Shown here one piece after another: positions 44,883 to 55,124 of a stretch of 64,000 nucleotides of DNA; the stretch's first letter is position 1; every line of letters begins with the position of its first letter. The notes beneath the pieces are model-generated. The model made no database searches. It was not told the DNA's origin and saw nothing but the letters and a program-made list of their open reading frames with translations. The position numbers and the translations under genes are program-made. Source of the DNA: an uncultured Oscillospiraceae bacterium (GTDB lineage Bacteria > Bacillota > Clostridia > Oscillospirales > Oscillospiraceae); contig CAKUHB010000008.1 of NCBI GenBank assembly GCA_934655875.1, positions 1-64,000 of the forward strand, written 5' to 3'.

Positions 44883-46142
44883 ATGCTTCCCTTTACGCTT
44901 TCTCAGGCGCAGACCTGGCGCGAAACATATCCCACGCCCTTTTATATCTATGACGAAGCCGGCATCCGCCGCTGCGTGCAGGAGCTGTACCGGGCGTTTT
45001 CGTGGAATCCCGGCTTTTGTGAGTATTTTGCCGTCAAGGCAACGCCCACACCGGCGATCCTGCGGCTTTTGGCAGAGCTTGGCTGCGGCGCGGACTGCGC
45101 GTCGGTGCCGGAGCTGATGCTGGCCGAGCGCTCCGGCATGACGGGACATCGGATCATCCTCTCCTCCAACGAGACGCTGCCGCAGGAATACCGTGCGGCG
45201 GCCGCCGTCGGCGCGATCATCAATCTGGACGATCTGACGCAGATCGGGCACATGGAGCACGCCATCGGCATTCCCGATACCGTCTGCTGCCGCTATAACC
45301 CCGGCAAATTCCAGATCACGAACGACATTATGGGGCACCTGTACGACTCCAAATTCGGCATGACGAAACAGCAGCTGCTGGATGCGTATGCCATTCTGAA
45401 GGAAAAGGGCGTACAGCATTTCGGCCTGCACTGCATGGCCGCCAGCTGCTCGCTGGAAAACGGATATTATCCGGCGCTCGCGCGCGAGCTGTTCTGGCTG
45501 GTGCGCGAGATCCGCGATACCGTCGGCGTTACGATCGAATTTGTCGATCTGTCCGGCGGCGTGGGTATTCCCTACCGGCCGGAGGAAACGGCGGTCGACA
45601 TTCTCGCCATCGGCGAGGGCGTCCGGCAGGCGTATGAAGAAATTCTGACGCCCGCGGGCATTTCGGTGCGCCTTTGCACCGAGATGGGCCGCTATATGAC
45701 AGGCCCGTATGGCCATCTGGTCACCACCGTGGTCGGCAAAAAGCACATTTACAAGGAATATATCGGCGTGGACGCCACGGCCTGCGATCTCATGCGCCCG
45801 GCCATGTACGGCGCATATCACCCGGTCACGGTCCTCGGCAAGGAGAACGCCCCGGCAGAGCTGACCGTCGACGTCGTCGGCTCGCTGTGCGAAAACAACG
45901 ACAAATTTACCGTCGACCGTCCGCTTCCCGCCGTAGAAGAGGGAGATATGCTCGTTATCTCGTGCGCCGGTGCGCACGGACACGCCATGGGCTATAATTA
46001 CAATGGCAAGCTGCGCTGCGCGGAGCTGCTTCTGAAAGAGGACGGCAGCGTGCAGTGCATCCGCCGGGCGGAGACGTATGCCGATTATCTGGCGACGCTC
46101 GATGTCGACGAAGCCTTCACGCAGGCAAAGGGGATGCTGTGA
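44883..46142 (+). CDS. lysA: Diaminopimelate decarboxylase
   Basis: A 419-residue fold-III PLP enzyme converting meso-DAP to lysine. The PLP Lys is in EYFAVKATPTPAIL (residue ~55); the glycine loop is EFVDLSGGVGIPYRPEE; CTEMGRYMTGPYG and the active-site SLCENNDKF (Cys and Glu contributed across the dimer) are present. GGAGG lies 7 bases before the ATG. Its TGA overlaps the next ATG by one base (TGATG). Confidence 0.93.
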   Translation: MLPFTLSQAQTWRETYPTPFYIYDEAGIRRCVQELYRAFSWNPGFCEYFAVKATPTPAILRLLAELGCGADCASVPELMLAERSGMTGHRIILSSNETLPQEYRAAAAVGAIINLDDLTQIGHMEHAIGIPDTVCCRYNPGKFQITNDIMGHLYDSKFGMTKQQLLDAYAILKEKGVQHFGLHCMAASCSLENGYYPALARELFWLVREIRDTVGVTIEFVDLSGGVGIPYRPEETAVDILAIGEGVRQAYEEILTPAGISVRLCTEMGRYMTGPYGHLVTTVVGKKHIYKEYIGVDATACDLMRPAMYGAYHPVTVLGKENAPAELTVDVVGSLCENNDKFTVDRPLPAVEEGDMLVISCAGAHGHAMGYNYNGKLRCAELLLKEDGSVQCIRRAETYADYLATLDVDEAFTQAKGML

Positions 46143-47293
46143 TGCAGCTGAATGAAGCCGTCTACGGCGCAAAGCGCAGCGCCATCCGCGAATTTTCCAA
46201 GTTTGCCAACAAGATGCCCGGCTGCATCGCCCTGACGCTCGGCGAGCCGGATTTCGCCACGCCGCAGCCCGTCTGCGACGCCGTGCCGGAGGCGCTGGCC
46301 GCCGGGCAGACACATTATATCGACAATAACGGCACCTACGCCCTGCGCGAAGCCGTTGCCCGCTTTGAGCGCGAAAAAAACGGCATGGACTATACGCCGG
46401 ACGAGGTCATTTTGACCGCCGGTGCGACGGAAGCGCTGTTTGTCGCCCTGTTCGGGATCCTGAATCCGGGCGACGAGGTCATCGTCCCGACGCCTGCGTT
46501 CGTTCTGTATGAGCAGATCATCGGCCTGTGCCGCGGGGTCTTTGTCCCGTATGACACCGCGCCGGACGGCTTCCAGCTGGACGCCGATCGGCTGCGCGCC
46601 CTCATCACGCCGCGTACCAAGGCCATCGTCCTGAACTCTCCCAACAATCCGACCGGCTGCGTGTACAATGAAAGCAGTCTGCAAGCCGTCCATGACGCCG
46701 TACAGGGCCGGGGGATCTTCGTCATCTGCGACGATGTGTACCGGCAGCTGAATTATTCCGGCGGCTATCACAGCTTCGCGGAGTTCCGCGGCCTGCGGCA
46801 GCAGATCCTGCTCGTGCAGAGCTTTTCCAAGCCGTATGCCATGACCGGCTGGCGGATGGGGTATCTGCTGTCCGACGCTTCCGTCAAGGAGCGGCTGGAG
46901 CTTCTGCATCAGTTCATGGTCGTCTCCACGCCCGCGCCGTTCCAGACCGCCTGCATCCGCGCGCTTGGCTGCGACGTCACGCCGATGCTTGAGACCTACC
47001 GCGCGCGCCGCAGCTATGTCTTGCAGCGTCTGCGGGACATGCAGCTTCCGGTCTGCACGCCGGACGGCGCGTTCTACGTCTTCCCGTCCATTCAGGAATT
47101 TGGGCTTCCCTCGGCGGAGTTCTGCACGCGCATGATCCGCGAAGCCGGGCTTGCCGCCACGCCGGGCAGCTGCTTCGGCGCGGAGGGCTATATCCGCCTG
47201 ACGTATTGCTACGGAAACGAGCAGCTGCACGAGGGACTTGACCGGCTGGAGCGGTTCGTCCGCGCGCTGCGCGCGGAGGGAGGCTCCAGATGA
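46142..47293 (+). CDS. patA: Aminotransferase, probable N-acetyl-LL-DAP aminotransferase
   Basis: A 383-residue fold-I PLP aminotransferase. Visible: TLGEPDFATPQPVCDAV, the PLP-binding NSPNNPTGCVYNE (Asn) and CDDVYRQLNYSG (Asp, Tyr), the Schiff-base Lys in VQSFSKPYAMTGWRMGYL, and the final Arg motif YIRLTYCYG. The general family includes many substrates; the place between dapH/lysA and the M20 deacetylase argues for the PatA role in the acetylase pathway. Start overlaps the lysA stop. Confidence 0.88.
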   Translation: MQLNEAVYGAKRSAIREFSKFANKMPGCIALTLGEPDFATPQPVCDAVPEALAAGQTHYIDNNGTYALREAVARFEREKNGMDYTPDEVILTAGATEALFVALFGILNPGDEVIVPTPAFVLYEQIIGLCRGVFVPYDTAPDGFQLDADRLRALITPRTKAIVLNSPNNPTGCVYNESSLQAVHDAVQGRGIFVICDDVYRQLNYSGGYHSFAEFRGLRQQILLVQSFSKPYAMTGWRMGYLLSDASVKERLELLHQFMVVSTPAPFQTACIRALGCDVTPMLETYRARRSYVLQRLRDMQLPVCTPDGAFYVFPSIQEFGLPSAEFCTRMIREAGLAATPGSCFGAEGYIRLTYCYGNEQLHEGLDRLERFVRALRAEGGSR

Positions 47294-48438
47294 CGGACTT
47301 TCTCTCCGAAGCCGCTTCCCTGCAAAGCTTCCTGCAAGCCGTCCGGCAGACGCTGCACCGCGCGCCGGAGCTCGGCAATCAGGAAATCAAAACCTCGGCC
47401 TATCTCAAAAGCATCCTTGAGCCGCTGGGCTTGACGGTTGAAAATCCGTTCGGAACAGCGCTCTGCGCGACGCTCCATGGCGCAAAGCCCGGCAGGACTG
47501 CCGCCCTGCGCGCCGATATGGACGCGCTCGCCGTCACCGAAGCGACCGGCGCAGAATTTTCCTCCCAGACGCCCGGCGTCATGCACGCCTGCGGGCATGA
47601 TATCCATATGACGGCCGCCGTCGGCGCGGCCATGCTCCTCGCGGCGCACCGCGAGACGCTCTGCGGCTCCATCCGGTTTTTATTCCAGCCGGACGAAGAG
47701 GGCTGCGGCGGCGCGCAGCGCTTCGTGGACGCGGGATGCCTGCGCGGCGTGGACGCCGTGTTCGGCGCGCACGTCTCGCCGGAGCTGCCGCTCGGGTGTG
47801 TCGGGATCCGGTATGGCAAATTCTACGCCGCGTCCGACACGTTTTCCATCACCGTCCGCGGCAAAAGCGCCCACGGCGCGGAGCCGGAAAAGGGCATTGA
47901 CGCCCTGCAGGCCGCGGCGCAGCTTGCCCTCCGGCTCGTCTCGCTCCGAACTGCGCTGAACGGCGAGCGCTGCGCCGTCACCGTCGGCACGCTGCAAGCC
48001 GGGACGGCCATCAACGTCGTGGCCGATATCGCGCAGCTGACCGGCATTCTCCGCACGCTCGGCCCGGATAGCCGCGCGCGCATGCGCAGGCTGGTCACCG
48101 ATGCGGCGGCAGAGACCGCCGCGCAGACCGGCACGCAGATCGATGTGCAGCTGCACGAGAGCTATCCCGGCATTGTGAATGACGACGGCGCTTCGCGGCT
48201 GGTTCACGACACTGCTGTGCAGCTGCTGGGCAAACCGAATATCGCCGTTTTACAGCAACCCACGCTCATGACCGAGGATTTTGGATATTATCTGTCCGCC
48301 GCGCGCGGCTGCTTCTATCACGTCGGCGCAGGCTGCGCCGCGCCGCTCCACTCCCCGCAGTTTTTACCGGATATCCGCGCTGCCGTCACCGCGGCGGCGC
48401 TGCACGCCGCCGTGCTCGAACGCGCGCTGGCAGAATAG
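47290..48438 (+). CDS. M20 amidohydrolase, probable N-acetyldiaminopimelate deacetylase
   Basis: A 382-residue M20D metallopeptidase. Metal and catalytic residues: LRADMDALAVTEATG (Asp/Glu), MHACGHDIHMTAAVGAAM (Cys, His), FLFQPDEEGCGGAQ (Glu pair) and GAHVSPELPLG (His), with dimerisation domain starting TFSITVRGKSAHGAEP. In this operon it should remove acetate from N-acetyl-LL-DAP to give LL-DAP. It overlaps patA by 4 bases (ATGA). The meso form still needs DapF, which is not in the window. Confidence 0.9.
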   Translation: MTDFLSEAASLQSFLQAVRQTLHRAPELGNQEIKTSAYLKSILEPLGLTVENPFGTALCATLHGAKPGRTAALRADMDALAVTEATGAEFSSQTPGVMHACGHDIHMTAAVGAAMLLAAHRETLCGSIRFLFQPDEEGCGGAQRFVDAGCLRGVDAVFGAHVSPELPLGCVGIRYGKFYAASDTFSITVRGKSAHGAEPEKGIDALQAAAQLALRLVSLRTALNGERCAVTVGTLQAGTAINVVADIAQLTGILRTLGPDSRARMRRLVTDAAAETAAQTGTQIDVQLHESYPGIVNDDGASRLVHDTAVQLLGKPNIAVLQQPTLMTEDFGYYLSAARGCFYHVGAGCAAPLHSPQFLPDIRAAVTAAALHAAVLERALAE

Positions 48439-48460
48439 AACGAAAGACAGGAGTTTGATT

Positions 48461-49783
48461 ATGGGTCCTATTGTTGTGAAGTTCGGCGGCAGCTCGCTGG
48501 CTACTGCCGGACAGTTTGAAAAGGTCGCAGCCATCATCCGCGAAAATCCCGCCCGCCGCTATGTCGTTGCGTCCGCGCCCGGCAAGCGCTGCTCCGACGA
48601 TACCAAGGTCACGGATCTGCTCTACCGCTGCTATGACGCCGCCTGCGCGGGCGAGGACTTTCTGCCCACGCTGACGCAGATCCGGCAGCGCTTTGAAGAT
48701 ATCATCGCCCAGCTGCACTTACAGGCCGATCTGGCCGCCGACTTTGACGCCATCGCCGCACACCTGCGCACTGCGCCGCAGCGCGACTATATGGCAAGCC
48801 GCGGCGAATACCTCAACTCCAAGCTGCTGGCCGCGTATCTCGGCGTTCCGTTCGTCGATGCGGCGCAGATGGTTCTGTTCCATGCAGACGGCAGCTTCGA
48901 TGCCGAAGCCACCAACACGGCCATCGGCCACGCGCTCGTCAATGTAGAGCGTGCTGTCATCCCCGGCTTCTACGGCGCGCTGCCCGACGGCACGATCCAC
49001 ACCTTCTCCCGCGGAGGCTCCGACGTGACGGGTTCCATTGTTGCGCGTGCGGTCGGCGCGGAGCTGTATGAAAACTGGACGGACGTCTCCGGCGTGCTGG
49101 CCGCCGATCCGCGCATCGTGGAAAATCCGCATATCATCGACTATATCACCTACCGCGAGCTGCGCGAGCTCTCCTATATGGGCGCGTCTGTCCTGCACGA
49201 GGACGCGGTCTTCCCCGTCCGGCAGGCCAATATTCCCATCAACATCCGCAACACCAACCGTCCCGCCGACCCCGGCACCTTCATCGTCCCCACGCTCCCG
49301 TCGAACGCGCACAAGCGCAAGGTCACGGGCATCGCCGGACACAAGGGCTTCAGCAGCGTCTATGTGGAGAAGTCCATGATGAACGGCGAGATCGGCTTCG
49401 TGGCAAAGCTTCTTGAGATCTTCGCCAGCCACGGCATTTCGTTCGAGCACTGCCCGTCCGGCATCGATACGGTCTCCATCATCGTCTCCACCGCGGCGCT
49501 CGCACCTGCGCGGGAGGAAGTTCTGCACGAGATCGAAACGCAGCTGCACCCCGACCATGTGAGCGTCGAGGACGGGCTGGCCCTCATCGCCGTCGTCGGT
49601 CAGGGCATGATCTACGCCAAGGGCACCGCCGCGCGCATCTTCCGCGTCATTGCCGACGCCAATATCAACATCCGCATGATCGACCAGGGCTCCAGCGAGC
49701 TGAACATCATCATCGCCGTCAGGGAAACCGACTACGAGCTTGCCATCCGCAGCCTGTACCACGCCGTTGAGCGCGTGATGTGA
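48461..49783 (+). CDS. lysC: Aspartate kinase
   Basis: A 440-residue kinase that starts the aspartate pathway. N-terminal MGPIVVKFGGSSLATA (KFGGSS signature), then SRGGSDVTGSIVARAV, DVSGVLAADPRIV and a C-terminal pair of ACT domains (ISFEHCPSGIDTVSIIV; IADANINIRMIDQGSSELNI) for feedback by amino acids. AGGAG precedes the ATG. Last gene of the operon, 22 bases after the deacetylase. Being under the lysine riboswitch suggests it is the lysine-responsive isozyme. Confidence 0.96.
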   Translation: MGPIVVKFGGSSLATAGQFEKVAAIIRENPARRYVVASAPGKRCSDDTKVTDLLYRCYDAACAGEDFLPTLTQIRQRFEDIIAQLHLQADLAADFDAIAAHLRTAPQRDYMASRGEYLNSKLLAAYLGVPFVDAAQMVLFHADGSFDAEATNTAIGHALVNVERAVIPGFYGALPDGTIHTFSRGGSDVTGSIVARAVGAELYENWTDVSGVLAADPRIVENPHIIDYITYRELRELSYMGASVLHEDAVFPVRQANIPINIRNTNRPADPGTFIVPTLPSNAHKRKVTGIAGHKGFSSVYVEKSMMNGEIGFVAKLLEIFASHGISFEHCPSGIDTVSIIVSTAALAPAREEVLHEIETQLHPDHVSVEDGLALIAVVGQGMIYAKGTAARIFRVIADANINIRMIDQGSSELNIIIAVRETDYELAIRSLYHAVERVM

Positions 49784-49794
49784 TAATAGCGCAT

Positions 49795-49830
49795 AAAAAA
49801 GCTCTGCCGTATGGCAGAGCTTTTTGTTTT
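49795..49830. terminator. Bidirectional terminator after lysC
   Basis: AAAAAAGCTCTGCC / GGCAGAGCTTTTT: stem with an A run before and T run after; ends the lysine operon and, on the other strand, the DUF3786 gene. Confidence 0.92.
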
Positions 49831-49834
49831 GCAT

Positions 49835-50449
49835 TTACGCATCTTCCCGCAGGCGGCTTTTGATGACGGCGGCGGCGTAGTACATGGTCTCGTACTTGAG
49901 ATACTGGTCGGCGTTCGCGTCCCAGAGGATACGCAGGCGCGGGGCAAACTCCTCGTCGCCGTGCCAGAATTGCAGGGCGATCCGGAGATCCTCGAAAAAC
50001 GGCAGAGAAAATGCAAGATCCGCGCCCTCCATCACCTGCCCGCCAAGGCGGATGCAGGCCGCCCGGAACAGCTCCGGCTGCCGGTCAAACAGCAGCTCCA
50101 GCGCGTCCGCCTTTTCCGACTCCAGCAGTCCCCGGTGCACCTGATGGCCAAATTCCAGCGTGGTTTTCCACGTCCCGGCCGCGCGCCGGCCGGGCTTTGC
50201 GTCGCACAGCAGGTCAAAGATCGTCAATGTCTCGTCAAAGCTGTCCGCGCTGCGCCAGTCGTCCTTGACCCAGCGTTCAATGTGCCCGCTCGCGCGGCTG
50301 ACGCGGTACGGCTCTGATAAAAGCGTCAGATAGAGATACACCGCGTCCGCCCGCAGCTCGTGCCGCCGGATGACCTCACAAAGATCGCGCGCGCAGAACA
50401 GCGCCCGCGCCTGCGCGGCCTGGATCTCATAATTATTCCTGCGTTCCAT
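49835..50449 (-). CDS. DUF3786-like protein
   Basis: A 204-residue soluble protein. The C-terminal part LQFWHGDEEFAPRLRILWDANADQYLKYETMYYA resembles the DUF3786 ending (WxGDEEFPP ... LFDxxAxxYL), known mainly from anaerobes and of unknown function. The rest is helical, with LTIFDLLCDAKPGRRAAGTW and FGHQVHRGLL. GCGGGGGC lies about 9 bases before the ATG. It has no operon partner in the same direction within 40 bases except the sigma-factor group upstream. Confidence 0.68.
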   Translation of the reverse strand: MERRNNYEIQAAQARALFCARDLCEVIRRHELRADAVYLYLTLLSEPYRVSRASGHIERWVKDDWRSADSFDETLTIFDLLCDAKPGRRAAGTWKTTLEFGHQVHRGLLESEKADALELLFDRQPELFRAACIRLGGQVMEGADLAFSLPFFEDLRIALQFWHGDEEFAPRLRILWDANADQYLKYETMYYAAAVIKSRLREDA

Positions 50450-50493
50450 GCAAATGCCCCCGCTTTTTCTTTTGGTTCTATTTTAACATGTCC

Positions 50494-50658
50494 CTACATA
50501 AAACGGAAGCTCTTTCCGATCAGGCTCAGGATAAACGCCTGAAATGCGTCCGGGCTGGCGAACTGCCGCGCGCTGCCGCCCGGGATCTCATGGCAGGAGA
50601 CCAGCTTCTCCTGCTCGTCGATCCAGACCTGCACGGCCAATGTCTGATTCTCCTGCAT
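50494..50658 (-). CDS. Small conserved-looking protein, 54 residues
   Basis: Translates as MQENQTLAVQVWIDEQEKLV ... and ends LIGKSFRFM. No family recognised. Its ATG lies 1 base after the TAG of the anti-sigma gene, so translation is probably coupled. The pattern (two strands with WIDEQEKLVSCHEIPGG, then a helix FASPDAFQAFILSLIG) looks like a real small domain. A longer frame upstream overlaps the anti-sigma gene and is a shadow. Confidence 0.6.
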   Translation of the reverse strand: MQENQTLAVQVWIDEQEKLVSCHEIPGGSARQFASPDAFQAFILSLIGKSFRFM

Positions 50659-50659
50659 C

Positions 50660-51274
50660 CTACTGCACCCCCGTGATGATCTGCTGCCAGACCTCCGCGG
50701 TCTGCCCCTGCGACAGGCGCAGGGAATAGGCATACTGCCCATCCGTCCAGACGGCCAGCGTATACGCGTCCTGCGCATCGCCGCGCAGCTGGACATCGAG
50801 ATCGCCGACCGTCAGCTGCTGTGTTGCGGGATACTCGGTATAATCCCCGGAGTTTTCGTCCGTGCCCGGCGATTTGCGGAGCTCTGCCGTCTGGTCACCC
50901 GCTTCATAGGTGATCTGCGCCATCTGGCCCCAGTAGCTTGTATAGTATACAGTTTCCGGCTTAAAGGGCAGGTCTGCCGCTTCCGATACCGGGAAGCCGA
51001 CCGCGTTCGTCAGCGCCTGCGCAGATGCGACCTCCTCCATTCCGTTTGCGATCATCACGCCCTGCTCCGGCTGCTTCTGCGCCGGATCGCCGTTCAGAAG
51101 CTTCGGCACCGTCAGCGCGCCCAGAAGAAGGACGGCAAAGCACGCCGCGGCCAGCGCCCAGCGCCTTACGGCAGACGGCCTTCTGGCCGCGCCGGAAACG
51201 CGGGTCAGGATGCGTGCGCGCATGGCGTCGGTCACTTCGATCTTGTCCATCAGCTCGTCATACTTCAAAGTCAT
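50660..51274 (-). CDS. Anti-sigma factor-like membrane protein
   Basis: A 204-residue single-pass protein. Residues 1-35 are a short cytoplasmic helical part (MTLKYDELMDKIEVTDAMRA), 38-60 a membrane helix (WALAAACFAVLLLGALTV), and the outer domain carries ANAVGFPVSEAADLPF-like and RKSPGTDENSGDYTEY segments. Its start overlaps the ECF sigma gene by 17 bases, the usual sigma/anti-sigma arrangement. The outer domain is visibly related to the lipoprotein encoded at 51904-52431. Confidence 0.8.
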   Translation of the reverse strand: MTLKYDELMDKIEVTDAMRARILTRVSGAARRPSAVRRWALAAACFAVLLLGALTVPKLLNGDPAQKQPEQGVMIANGMEEVASAQALTNAVGFPVSEAADLPFKPETVYYTSYWGQMAQITYEAGDQTAELRKSPGTDENSGDYTEYPATQQLTVGDLDVQLRGDAQDAYTLAVWTDGQYAYSLRLSQGQTAEVWQQIITGVQ

Positions 51275-51851
51275 ACGCCTCCTTCAGGATCGTTTTCAGC
51301 TGCTCGCGCCCGCGGTGCAGGTCGGAGCGGACGGTCGCTTCCTTCCGCTGCAAAACGGACGCGATCTGCTTCGTGCTCAGGCCCTCGTAATAGAACAGGT
51401 GCACAGCTTCGCGGCAGCTCTCCGGCAGCTGCCGGACCGCGTCCCATACGAACGACAGATCCTCGCGCCCCTCCGCTGTCAGCTCCTCGTTCAGCTCGTC
51501 CGTCTGGCGGAGCTTATTATAATTCAGCCGGTTCTTGCTGAGATTGGCCGCCACGCGCAGAAGCCACGCCTTTTCATGCTCCCGGCTCAGAAAGACGGGC
51601 GCGGTCTTCAGAAACTGAATGAGCGTATCCTGCAGGACCTCCTCGGCGTCCTCCATATTGTGAAGATAGGAATACGCATAGCGTAAAAGGCTGTTGCCGT
51701 ACCGGTCCAGAAGCTGCTCGGCGCGGGCATTTACCTCCGTGCGGCTGCGCATCGGTTCTGCCGGTGTTTCGCTCCCGGCAAAGAGCCGCATTGCCGCGCG
51801 CCACAGCATCCCGGCCAGTCCTGCCGGGTACAATTGAATACATTGTTCCAT
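51258..51851 (-). CDS. ECF-type RNA polymerase sigma factor
   Basis: A 197-residue sigma factor. Region 2 is at about 50-110 (YGNSLLRYAYSYLHNMEDAE, VLQDTLIQFLKTAP, KAWLLRVAANLSKNRL); region 4 is LPESCREAVHLFYYEGLSTK ... VRSDLHRGREQLK. There is no region 1 or 3. The start at 51851 follows GAGGAGAACAGG; a longer frame upstream is not supported. Coupled to the anti-sigma gene by a 17-base overlap. It probably responds to an envelope signal and may drive this operon. Confidence 0.92.
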   Translation of the reverse strand: MEQCIQLYPAGLAGMLWRAAMRLFAGSETPAEPMRSRTEVNARAEQLLDRYGNSLLRYAYSYLHNMEDAEEVLQDTLIQFLKTAPVFLSREHEKAWLLRVAANLSKNRLNYNKLRQTDELNEELTAEGREDLSFVWDAVRQLPESCREAVHLFYYEGLSTKQIASVLQRKEATVRSDLHRGREQLKTILKEAYDFEV

Positions 51852-51867
51852 CCTGTTCTCCTCATCA

Positions 51868-51895
51868 AGGCCGTGCAGACGTGTCTGCACGGCCT
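51868..51895 (-). terminator. Hairpin between the lipoprotein and sigma genes
   Basis: A perfect 13-base-pair stem, AGGCCGTGCAGAC / GTCTGCACGGCCT, with a 2-base centre, in the 52-base gap. There is no T tract, so it may stabilise or process the mRNA and lower expression of the sigma gene relative to the lipoprotein. Confidence 0.4.
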
Positions 51896-51903
51896 GTTGT
51901 CTG

Positions 51904-52431
51904 TTACCCGATCTGGGATACCAGCTCCGCCATAGCGTCGGCAGAAATGCCTGCCTCCATGGATACAGCGTAAGTATAGCCGCCGTCCTGCCAGATTGCA
52001 AGCTTCACCTGGCCGTCCACAGATTTCATCGTGACGGTCACATCGCCGACGGCGACGTCCTGCTCGTCGTAGGCGTTATAGTCGCCGCTGATGTCCTCGG
52101 TACCGGGTGCCTTGCGCACGCGGGCGATCTCCGTTTCGCCGTCCGCGTAGATGACTTCCAGCCTCGTCTCGCCGTCCGAGTCCAGAACACGGAACGACGT
52201 TTCACTGCAGCCGTCGATCGCGTCGGGGATCGTGCAGTCGAAGCCGGCTGCATTCTCGGCTTCGTCCAGCGAAGCATACTCCGTCCACGGGTTCGGGATC
52301 TGTGTGTTGTCGGTCTGCGTCTGTTCTGCGGCAGGCGTTTCGTCCGCGCGGTCCGTCTTTGCGGCGGTGCTGCACGCGGCAAGGCTCAGAAGCATGGCTG
52401 CGGTCAATACAAATGCGAATACCTTTTTCAT
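51904..52431 (-). CDS. Lipoprotein paralogous to the anti-sigma sensor domain
   Basis: A 175-residue protein with lipoprotein signal MKKVFAFVLTAAMLLSLAAC (Cys 20), a Thr/Asp/Glu linker, and an outer domain with AENAAGFDCTIPDAIDG, RKAPGTEDISGDYNAYDEQD and AIWQDGGYTYAVSMEAG. The same segments, in the same order, occur in the anti-sigma protein two genes downstream (RKSPGTDENSGDYTEY; AVWTDGQYAYSLRLSQG), so the two are paralogues. AGGAGG precedes the ATG at 52431. It may be the ligand or decoy of the sensor. Confidence 0.82.
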   Translation of the reverse strand: MKKVFAFVLTAAMLLSLAACSTAAKTDRADETPAAEQTQTDNTQIPNPWTEYASLDEAENAAGFDCTIPDAIDGCSETSFRVLDSDGETRLEVIYADGETEIARVRKAPGTEDISGDYNAYDEQDVAVGDVTVTMKSVDGQVKLAIWQDGGYTYAVSMEAGISADAMAELVSQIG

Positions 52432-52541
52432 AACTTTGGTTCCTCCTGAAATTGCTTTGGTAATTTTCTGACGGCTCATTTGCCGTTCTGCCCTGTATAC
52501 AGCTGGGGCAGGCTGAATGTTGCAGAAAAAGAAAAATTTTT

Positions 52542-53039
52542 TTACAGGCAGTTCTGCAGGATGCAGAGGATCGTCTGCGCGTGTTTGCATTCCTCTTCGG
52601 CCATTTTCAGGAGCATGCACCGGTGCGTCCCGGCCGATCCGGCGAGCGCCTCATAGGCCTCGTGTGCGGCATGCTCCTCGGTATAGCGCTGGCGGAGCGT
52701 CTCATTGATGCAGGTGACGCAGGGCGGCTCCGGTTTGGCCGGGCAGGCCTTTTTGCCGGTCTGCAGGAAATAGACGGCGGCGAGCTTTTTCGCGTGGCAG
52801 GTCTCCTGCCGCGAAAGCTCCCGCAGCATCGCCTGCGCCCGGCCCTTCATCCGGCAGGCAAGATGGGCGTAGAGCGCGCTGTCCGCGCGCTCGCCCGCGA
52901 TCAGCTCCAGAAGCTTCTCCGGCGTCAGCGCCGTCTGGCCGGTCTCGCCGGTCGTCGTCATATCGGCAGCCGGGACGGCCTGCGCGTTCATCACGCGGCT
53001 CCATACCCGCTGCGTCTGTTTTTCCGTAAGTGGCTGCAT
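52542..53039 (-). CDS. Ferritin-like/rubrerythrin-like diiron protein
   Basis: A 165-residue four-helix protein. Metal-type residues appear as ERADSALYAHLA (Glu), RQETCHAKKLA (ExxH), RYTEEHAAHEAYEAL (Glu) and AEEECKHAQTIL (ExxxH). Between the second and third helices is a Cys-rich insert, KACPAKPEPPCVTCINE, not usual for this fold, which could bind a metal. AAGGAGG lies eight bases before the ATG. Likely role: peroxide or iron handling. Confidence 0.78.
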   Translation of the reverse strand: MQPLTEKQTQRVWSRVMNAQAVPAADMTTTGETGQTALTPEKLLELIAGERADSALYAHLACRMKGRAQAMLRELSRQETCHAKKLAAVYFLQTGKKACPAKPEPPCVTCINETLRQRYTEEHAAHEAYEALAGSAGTHRCMLLKMAEEECKHAQTILCILQNCL

Positions 53040-53171
53040 GCAGCTTCCCTCCTTCGCCCCATTGTATGCCGCAGGCGCGCCGTTTGTCTCCGCTGGCGCG
53101 TCTGTTGTGTGCATGCACAAAAAATCCCACGCAAAAGTGTTGATTTTACACGAGATTCTTGCAGAAAAACC

Positions 53172-53200
53172 TTGTATTTCCGGCATCCCTGTGCTAAAAT
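53172..53200 (+). promoter_or_regulatory. Predicted promoter of typA
   Basis: TTGTAT (53172-53177), 17-base spacer, TAAAAT (53195-53200), about 40 bases before the ATG. Confidence 0.65.
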
Positions 53201-53246
53201 TCTTTTTTGTGAGATTTTTCAGGCCAAGAAGGAAGGGGCGCCAAGT

Positions 53247-55067
<1,821 letters not shown>

Positions 55068-55075
55068 AAAAGATC

Positions 55076-55110
55076 CTGCCGCGGCCAAACATTGGCCGCG
55101 GCAGTTTTTA
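55076..55110. terminator. Bidirectional terminator after typA
   Basis: CTGCCGCGGCCAA ... TTGGCCGCGGCAG with a T run after and an A run (AAAAAAGATC) before; ends typA and the minus-strand transferase gene at 55125. Confidence 0.92.
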
Positions 55111-55124
55111 TCCCTGTTTGTTTT

